Source: an uncultured Bacteroidales bacterium (GTDB lineage: Bacteria > Bacteroidota > Bacteroidia > Bacteroidales > WCHB1-69). From it: DNA of 37,304 nt. A model generated the notes under the pieces. The model made no database searches and had not been told where the DNA came from. It saw nothing but the letters and a program-made list of their open reading frames with translations. Below are positions 32,960-37,304 of the stretch, piece after piece. The stretch is from NCBI GenBank assembly GCA_946186495.1, contig CAMHNQ010000027.1, positions 1 to 37,304 on the forward strand. Reading direction: 5' to 3'. Within the stretch, counting starts at the first letter, position 1; each line of letters begins with the position of its first letter. The position numbers and the translations under genes were made by a program.

Positions 32960-33229
32960 TTATTGGTATCCGGTAAAACTGGACAGCTGGCGCATTCCGG
33001 TGCCTCTCTCCAGACAACGGACGATTATTTCGTTACGCTTTTCCTTGTCCATTTCCTGCACCTTGACAGAGTCCGTAATGCCATAACTATCCAACAGGTA
33101 TTGACGTATTTCGCGGTCACCCACACTAATCCTTACGCCCTCATCAAGGTCAAGACATTGCACATCGTCATCAAGCGGCACCTCAGAGAGGCGGCAGACG
33201 GTTGCCCTGGTCATCATACTGTTGTTCAA
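32960..33229 (-). pseudogene. C-terminal fragment of a RayT/Y1-type REP-associated transposase (tentative)
   Basis: The C-terminal part of RayT-like Y1 transposases has a DNA-binding tail with the pattern D..IR..L...YGI....E.Q..DKEKRNEII..L...G.G.RQLS..TG. This 89-residue frame has EIRQYLLDSYGITDSVKVQE then DKEKRNEIIVRCLERGTGMR then QLSSFTGYQ, a good match, but it stops at TGYQ where relatives continue. The catalytic HUH domain is absent. The palindromic repeats elsewhere in the window would suit such an enzyme as substrate; the link is inference. Confidence 0.5.
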
Positions 33230-33548
33230 GCATCTGCCCCATCTACTGTCTCCCTGACCACAAAATTCCTCATTCTTCCATGCTCAAGCAGGAAGGCCCT
33301 CAGAGCAACAACAGCCCACAACTGTCTGAAAACCAAAATCTTCTGAACCCCAAAAGCCATACTTGGATTTCCCCTATTCTTATCTCGACTTTTCCGCTGC
33401 AAATTTACATAAATTTCTTAATACAATTGAAATGAAATCACTTTCCTTTTTTATTTTTTCCTCTCCCCCACCCTATCTCCACCAACCTCGGTTAATCCCG
33501 GGCGGATTGACACGCAGGTTACAGGTTTTCAGGCTCAGGAACTTAGTG

Positions 33549-33604
33549 AAACCTGAATCCTGAAACCCTCAACCCTCAACCTTAAACCTTAAACCTTAAA
33601 CCTT
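33549..33604. repeat. Heptamer tandem repeat, 8 x 7 bases
   Basis: Eight units in exact phase: AAACCTG, AATCCTG, AAACCCT, CAACCCT, CAACCTT, then AAACCTT three times. The length is 56 bases, as at 4375-4430. Confidence 0.85.
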
Positions 33605-33826
33605 AAATCAATAACGGGTAATAGTGTCTGTCTGATGGTAAAAGCAGGTACTTAAATTGATCTGTCAATACGTCAAAGAACGCCCGAAACCATTTCGTGA
33701 TTGATTTCTACGGCAAAAATACCACCCCGGGGACCCTGAAACCAAGGAAGAAACTTCGCAACAACTTTCTTTCACCTTTCACCCTTGTAGATCAATAACT
33801 TATAACCCATAAAAAGAACGCTCTCT

Positions 33827-33875
33827 CAACCCTCAACCATAAACCATAAACCATAAACCTTAAACCTTGAACCCT
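33827..33875. repeat. Heptamer tandem repeat, 7 units
   Basis: Units CAACCCT, CAACCAT, AAACCAT, AAACCAT, AAACCTT, AAACCTT, GAACCCT in exact phase. Sequence is close to the array 220 bases upstream. Confidence 0.85.
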
Positions 33876-33954
33876 AAACTACACGAAGTGGCCAATATCA
33901 TCCACTGTCTTGGCTCTATTCCCTCAAACGCCATTTTTATTCCCTCACCCATAC

Positions 33955-33991
33955 AAAAAAAAGGGCCGACCAGCACCCTGCCAGTCAGCCC
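33955..33991 (-). terminator. Rho-independent terminator of the AbiE-like operon
   Basis: On the minus strand GGGCTGAC (33991-33984) pairs with GTCGGCCC (33970-33963) with one G-T pair, followed by eight T's (33962-33955). It terminates minus-strand transcription from the AbiE-like pair. Confidence 0.7.
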
Positions 33992-33994
33992 CAC

Positions 33995-34015
33995 TGTAAG
34001 CTGTAAGCCGTAAGC
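33995..34015. repeat. Short heptamer repeat, 3 units
   Basis: Units TGTAAGC, TGTAAGC, CGTAAGC. The same GTAAGC core recurs at 35749-35776. Confidence 0.6.
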
Positions 34016-34056
34016 TACTCACCACCTTTTCACCTTAATCACCGCCACCAGCAGTC

Positions 34057-34558
34057 TCAGAGTCCGAACAGCTGCTTTATCAACTCCGTAAACTCTGCCA
34101 TACCCATGGTTGGAATCCCTTGGCCGCGCATCATGTTCTTCCCGTCAACCGGACTCTTTTCCACTTCGCTGACAAACGCCCGCAAACGTTCCTTAATGCT
34201 GTCATTCACCTCAAACCGCTCGCTCCCGTCAAACACGTATGCCAGCCGGTAGATATCTTTCTTATGCTTGTCAATGTCTTTCTGGTCAACATCACCACCC
34301 TGTTCCTTCCGTCGCAGGTTTTCCAAGAAAGCCACAGCCTTCAGCACAATCAGCGCCTCCGGCCTTGATAAACTCCCAGAAACGTTTCATGTAGAACTTC
34401 GACTCCGGCTGACAGATGACAATCATGTCCACATCCTTAGTGGCCCGGGCAGGCAGTCCTCTGTCTTCCAGCGTCAGTACCGTTGCCAGGCCGCCAATCA
34501 CCACATAGTGCGAGCGGAAGCCACCCATATATTCCCTGAATTTATCTAAGCCTTGCAT
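34057..34558 (-). pseudogene. AbiEii-like nucleotidyltransferase toxin, internally deleted
   Basis: The 5' part (MQGLDKFREYMGGFRSHYVV, IGGLATVLTLEDRGLPARAT, KDVDMIVI) carries the nucleotidyltransferase core GG(L)AT...R.T.DVD. It is joined at FIKAGG to the 3' part, read in a different frame, ALIVLKAVAFLENLRRKEQG then DIDKHKKDIYRLAYVF, typical of the same family's C-terminal half. Relatives have roughly 70-90 more residues between. The frame change at about 34345-34365 and the missing middle inactivate it. It overlaps the stop of the upstream regulator by 13 bases. Confidence 0.8.
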
Positions 34559-35544
34559 ATCCTTTTCACCAAATTATCCAGTTCTCCAATAACCCTCTCA
34601 TCGTCGCTATCTTTATAGCATAAAGCCAACGACAAGGCATCAACAACGCCCCCCTTGGCCAGTAATGCCGGCTTATATTTCCACAGTTCAACCCTGTATT
34701 TGCCTTCTACAACATTGAACGTACCGTTATTCTTCAATCGCTTGATGGCATCATCATTCTTGAATACGGCATAAGCCTCACCCGAGAAGTCGGCCATAAA
34801 GGTATATTCCGCCAGCGCCTTGTCGTAAGTCACAAAACGAAGTGCTTCTGGAATCAGCTCCAGGCTGTCACAATACAACACCTCCTGAACGGGGGTTGTC
34901 AGCCAAGGATAAGCTGTCTCCCAAATCTCCTTTCTGACCATAAAATGCAGATACTTTCCACTGTTATCACCCTCAGTCGTGCATACCCCAGCTTGTTCCA
35001 GCTCTTTTACAGCTCCGGAAACCGTCTTAACGCTATAAGGAAACTCTTTGGCTATCTCAGAGATAATCCGTCCGTCCAAAGACACCCTCTGCAGATGCGT
35101 CAACAGCAGCAGCTGTGCGGCAGGAGAGAACGTCTGTTTTGCAGCCACTGAGGGATTATCCAACCCTCTCTCCGTCAGCAATGTCCCCATAGCGGGAAGA
35201 TACACCTGCTTACCTGGAACCACAAAACTGATTCTGTTAGCAATCAACACGCGACGCCTTACGGCATCTATGTTCTCCATAACAAGAACCACCATGGTCT
35301 CGGTGATGCGGTTGATTTCGCATACCCTCTTAGTCAGTGTTGCGCCATCCGGGAGTTCATCCGTAACCATCAGCAAGCACTTCCGGCCTTCTATGAGGCA
35401 CTCCACAAACAGATTCCCGGCTTTCAAGTAATATGGCAACTTGATCTTCTGACCGCCATCTTCCGCAATTTCGCATGCGAGGCCAAGGACAGCCTGTAAG
35501 TAATCTGCTGTCTTGTCCACGAGTATATGTCCATTTCTCTTCAT
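34546..35544 (-). CDS. AbiEi-like winged-helix antitoxin
   Basis: The 332-residue protein precedes a nucleotidyltransferase toxin gene, the arrangement of AbiE-type pairs. The middle contains a winged-helix segment (QLLLLTHLQRVSLDGRIISE, then IAKEFPYSVKTVSGAVKELE and QAGVCTTEGDNSGKYLHF). The N-terminal part (residues 1-140) is a nuclease-like-fold domain in related proteins, and the C-terminal part recalls AbiEi. Expected role: repress the operon and neutralise the toxin. The toxin is now broken, so the antitoxin may be a relic or may regulate other genes. The ATG at 35544 is preceded by an operator array. Confidence 0.65.
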   Translation of the reverse strand: MKRNGHILVDKTADYLQAVLGLACEIAEDGGQKIKLPYYLKAGNLFVECLIEGRKCLLMVTDELPDGATLTKRVCEINRITETMVVLVMENIDAVRRRVLIANRISFVVPGKQVYLPAMGTLLTERGLDNPSVAAKQTFSPAAQLLLLTHLQRVSLDGRIISEIAKEFPYSVKTVSGAVKELEQAGVCTTEGDNSGKYLHFMVRKEIWETAYPWLTTPVQEVLYCDSLELIPEALRFVTYDKALAEYTFMADFSGEAYAVFKNDDAIKRLKNNGTFNVVEGKYRVELWKYKPALLAKGGVVDALSLALCYKDSDDERVIGELDNLVKRICKA

Positions 35545-35565
35545 AAGCCAATCAAGATTTCCGGC

Positions 35566-35662
35566 GGTAAAATTACAAAATAAAACTAATATAAACGATG
35601 TTTTACCAAAAAATTTTTCGTTTTACCATAAAAAGGTAAATCTTAAACCAATTAGGTAAAAC
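35566..35662. promoter_or_regulatory. Symmetrical operator array upstream of the AbiEi-like gene
   Basis: GTTTTACC occurs at 35600-35607 and 35620-35627, and its inverse at 35635-35642 (GGTAAATC) and 35655-35662 (GGTAAAAC). The layout is GTTTTACC-N12-GTTTTACC-N7-GGTAAATC-N12-GGTAAAAC, with 20-base repeats on each side of one dyad axis, about two helical turns. A further half-site GGTAAAAT lies at 35566-35573. It is a strong candidate for cooperative binding by the adjacent AbiEi-like regulator. Confidence 0.7.
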
Positions 35663-35717
35663 ATAATTCCCATCGATTTCTTCCCTCACCCACAAAAAAG
35701 GTTTACGGCTTAAAAGC

Positions 35718-36008
35718 TTACAGCTTAAAAGTTCGTAAAGCCGAAACCGGTAAGCAGTAAGCCGTAAGCCGTAAGCCAACCGGCGCAATATCAGCGGCCT
35801 CGCCGCGAAGATGCTGAGAAGCCGGAACTCCTCCCACCGCCGCATTATGTTTGGCACACCTATAACCACTGTTTACAGAAACCGGCCCGCCGAATTGCTC
35901 GCGAGCCGGATCCAGCACGTTGTCCACCAAGGCCTCATTCGCCCTGGCCAAAGGCGGGAGTCCGCCGCAACACCGGCAGCGGAACTCCTCAAATTTAAAA
36001 TGCTTCAT
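35718..36008 (-). pseudogene. Truncated M15-type D-Ala-D-Ala peptidase
   Basis: The first 75 residues match M15/YcbK peptidases: FKFEEFRCRCCGG, ALVDNVLDPAREQFGGPVSV, NSGYRCAKHNAAVGGVPASQ and HLRGEAADI, in which His and Asp bind zinc. The second zinc histidine, normally about 50 residues later, is missing, because the frame runs into the heptamer repeat at 35776-35749 and encodes LRLTAYCLP. A good Shine-Dalgarno (AGGAGG, minus strand, 36021-36016) precedes the ATG. Such genes are common in Bacteroidetes prophages and conjugative elements. Truncated, probably inactive. Confidence 0.75.
35749..35776. repeat. Heptamer tandem repeat, 4 units
   Basis: Units GGTAAGC, AGTAAGC, CGTAAGC, CGTAAGC in exact phase. 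The array replaces the lost 3' end of the M15 peptidase gene. Confidence 0.8.
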
Positions 36009-36312
36009 CTCACTAACCTCCTATATTTTAACTATTCATTCCTAACTCTCAACACACTGTGCCCGACGGTTTCCTCGTCAGGGCAACCCAAAAGGCCGGC
36101 GCACTCAGCACCAGCCCCCGTTCCAGGCACAGTGTCGCTTTCGCGCCACAGAGCCTTCCGCTCCCCGAACAGACCAGCCGCCCGCCAGAGGCGGTCGCCT
36201 CGTCTGTCTATCCTACCGCACTGTCATCTTTGGGACGCCTCTGCGACACAAACACATACGAGCAAAACTCCTAAATTCCTTCAAGAATTCTATAACCCAT
36301 AACCAATAACCT
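36009..36312. other. GC-rich spacer, possibly a conserved non-coding element
   Basis: On the plus strand 36059-36274 is an open frame (MPDGFLVRATQKAGALSTSP, RSRHSVAFAPQSLP) of low-complexity, Ser/Pro/Ala-rich type that I recall seeing as a recurring spurious ORF in Bacteroidetes genomes. It may be a repeated non-coding element read by chance. The minus-strand leader of the M15 gene lies at 36009-36040. Nothing else is seen. Confidence 0.3.
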
Positions 36313-36319
36313 CTAACCT
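36292..36319. repeat. Heptamer tandem repeat, 4 units
   Basis: Units ATAACCC, ATAACCA, ATAACCT, CTAACCT in exact phase; the last overlaps the stop codon of the cupin gene at 36313. Confidence 0.7.
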
Positions 36320-36717
36320 TTCAAAGAAAGTATCCCTTCCACCTCATGCTCCACAAACGGCCCCTCCTTGCACTCAAAGATAACACTCCCTGACTCTAAC
36401 GACTCCAGCTTATGCCACACATTCTTAGGGATGTCAACCCCATAGTTGCCACTCTCTTGACTCAGCACCACATCTTCTATGATAGAGCCATCATCATTGT
36501 GAGTAGTCACCCTAACCTTGCCTCGCAGGATAACGAAAGACTCATCCTTCGTCGGATGCCGATGGATGGGCACCTGCGTCCCCGGCTCCACAGCATTGAG
36601 CATACGGTGGCACTTGTCCTCCAGCGACCCGTGGAAGTTATAGTTCATCCGCAGCCGCTCCGACGCCTTCGCCTGGGCAGATACCCGATTCAGCAATTCT
36701 ACGTCAATGGTCTTCAT
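36313..36717 (-). CDS. WbuC-like cupin metalloprotein
   Basis: This 134-residue single-domain cupin has the N-terminal helix (LLNRVSAQAKASERLRMNYN) then FHGSLEDKCHRMLNAVEPGT and the metal motif VPIHRHPTKDESFVILRGKV (His, His, Glu), and ends with KNVWHKLESLESGSVIFECK. WbuC-type proteins lie in O-antigen or capsule clusters in many genomes; their reaction is not established. It appears complete. Its start overlaps the end of the next upstream frame by 14 bases, but there is no sugar gene in the window to give context. Confidence 0.82.
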   Translation of the reverse strand: MKTIDVELLNRVSAQAKASERLRMNYNFHGSLEDKCHRMLNAVEPGTQVPIHRHPTKDESFVILRGKVRVTTHNDDGSIIEDVVLSQESGNYGVDIPKNVWHKLESLESGSVIFECKEGPFVEHEVEGILSLKG

Positions 36718-37048
36718 GCCAGTCCGTCATTGTTCTTACGCAATTCCACAAGCCCTTGCTCAAAATGATTTCCTGAGCTTGAACTCCAGGTGTTGTAGTA
36801 ATAAAAGCCAGCACATCCTTCTGCTTACTATTTAATGTGCCGTTTAATGTGCCGTTTACACCCTCATTTACACCCTCATTTCCTGTTACTTGACCTGTTA
36901 CTTGGTTACTACTTGTCTCCGTTCCAGCCACTTCCTTCCTCCACAGCGTCACCATAAAGTCCTCATCCTGCCTAAACTCCGGCTTCCTCAGTCCTATCTC
37001 CACACACCTGTCTATCACATCGTTGGTACCCGTACCATTCCTGAGCCA
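36704..37048 (-). pseudogene. C-terminal fragment of an AlbA/RecG-like ATP-binding protein
   Basis: The frame opens at 37048, after a stop codon, and reads NGTGTNDVIDRCVEIGLRKP then EFRQDEDFMVTLWRKE, then repeats VTGQVTG and GVNEGVNGTLNGTLN and QKDVLAFITTTPGV. This is the end of Schlafen/AlbA-domain, RecG-C-like proteins: G(S/N)GT.D....C...GL..PEF...F..T.WR, a Q/VTGQVTG linker, then a winged helix. The winged helix is cut (ends WNCVRTMTDWHEDH) and the whole N-terminal half is absent. A decayed regulator remnant. Confidence 0.65.
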
Positions 37049-37185
37049 TTAGTGATGCAATTCAAAAACAAACCCATTCAATGTATTTCATTCTGAATAC
37101 CAATGACTTACAGCCTAGCCCTTAACCTCTAAACCCTGAATCCTTAACCCATCAATGATGCAATTGTGAGCCATTAGTGAGCCAT
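37049..37185. other. Spacer with direct and heptamer repeats
   Basis: The 14-base word TGAGCCATTAGTGA occurs at 37042-37055 and again at 37167-37180, each next to TGATGCAATT-type sequence. Decayed heptamers (CTTAACC, TCTAAAC, CCTGAAT, CCTTAAC) lie at 37121-37148. No gene is seen. Confidence 0.5.
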
Positions 37186-37248
37186 TTAATAGTTGCGTAT
37201 CCTATAGTAACCGCCAGCCATCTCATACTCAAGCTCTGGATTAGTCAT
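37186..37248 (-). CDS. Tiny ORF, 20 aa, overlapping the upstream stop
   Basis: ATG at 37248 overlaps the TGA of the upstream frame (ATGA), then MTNPELEYEMAGGYYRIRNY and a stop. It could be the start of a gene cut off by the spacer repeats. Very low confidence. Confidence 0.2.
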   Translation of the reverse strand: MTNPELEYEMAGGYYRIRNY

Positions 37249-37304
37249 GACTTTTTCCTGACTTCGTCATTGGGACACCCAAAAATTTTCGTCAAAGAGT
37301 TTTT
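37245..37304 (-). CDS. Partial gene at the window edge
   Basis: The last 19 codons (KNSLTKIFGCPNDEVRKKS) of a frame entering from beyond the window, ending with a TGA that overlaps the next ATG. Not recognised. Confidence 0.25.
   Translation of the reverse strand, partial: KNSLTKIFGCPNDEVRKKS

Larger units (their letters stand above)
33230..34056. other. Gene-free AT/C-rich stretch with repeats
   Basis: No coding frame over this stretch looks real. 33519-33567 holds an inverted pair of CAGGTTT/AAACCTG words. Three heptamer arrays (33549-33604, 33827-33875, 33995-34015) and a minus-strand terminator at 33955-33991 account for most of the visible structure. 33640-33790 shows nothing I can name. 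Confidence 0.6.

Overview
The window looks like chromosome of a fermentative, strictly anaerobic member of the Bacteroidetes, most likely Bacteroidales. Three things support this: repeated Bacteroidetes-type promoters (a -7 box TAnnTTTG, sometimes with TTTG or TTG about 20 bases upstream), weak Shine-Dalgarno sites, and gene families typical of gut or rumen Bacteroidales. The sequence alone does not fix the species.

Layout. 1-860: scar region with a tRNA-like remnant, a GC-rich repeat and a dead IS3 transposase piece. 866-3793: housekeeping genes (dnaB, a SpoU-type RNA methyltransferase, hpt). 3843-7636: peroxide and redox block. A MarR/OhrR-type regulator with a conserved cysteine and two palindromic operators precedes a glutathione peroxidase; then come an EFR1-type flavodoxin-ferredoxin, a second, exported glutathione peroxidase and a truncated dicarboxylate/amino-acid symporter. 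7721-15969: fermentation and hydrogen block with rex, adhE, a structured leader, then a tight cluster of a 2Fe-2S ferredoxin, a sensory-type [FeFe]-hydrogenase with a PAS domain, a SpoIIE-type phosphatase and a catalytic-type [FeFe]-hydrogenase. Rex (NADH/NAD+) and the hydrogenase-phosphatase pair (probably H2) suggest redox control of electron disposal. 15997-19320: a pseudogenised S9 peptidase facing an operon of iron alcohol dehydrogenase, DUF985 cupin and nitroreductase.

19340-27715 is an accessory patchwork. An intact beta-carbonic anhydrase is followed by scraps of carbonic-anhydrase and cupin genes at three places. Between the scraps sit a membrane protein, a HigBA pair, a second toxin-antitoxin-like pair, an AAA ATPase and a truncated YdeI-like gene. 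27715-32556 carries a large SF2 helicase with two predicted membrane segments, then glmS.

32651-37304 is a decayed AT-rich region with a helicase-associated domain protein, a RayT-like transposase tail, an AbiE-like toxin-antitoxin pair whose toxin is broken, a truncated M15 peptidase, a WbuC-like cupin and an AlbA/RecG-like ATPase tail. Seven-base tandem repeats fill many gaps here and elsewhere.

Two themes recur. Dead genes often keep their 5' and 3' ends and have lost the middle (S9 peptidase, carbonic anhydrase copy, cupin copy, AbiEii-like toxin, perhaps the tRNA). Intergenic spacers carry heptamer arrays of changing sequence but constant 7-base period. A candidate small RNA with three consecutive hairpins lies at 19622-19700. 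All family assignments are by reading motifs; no database search was possible.
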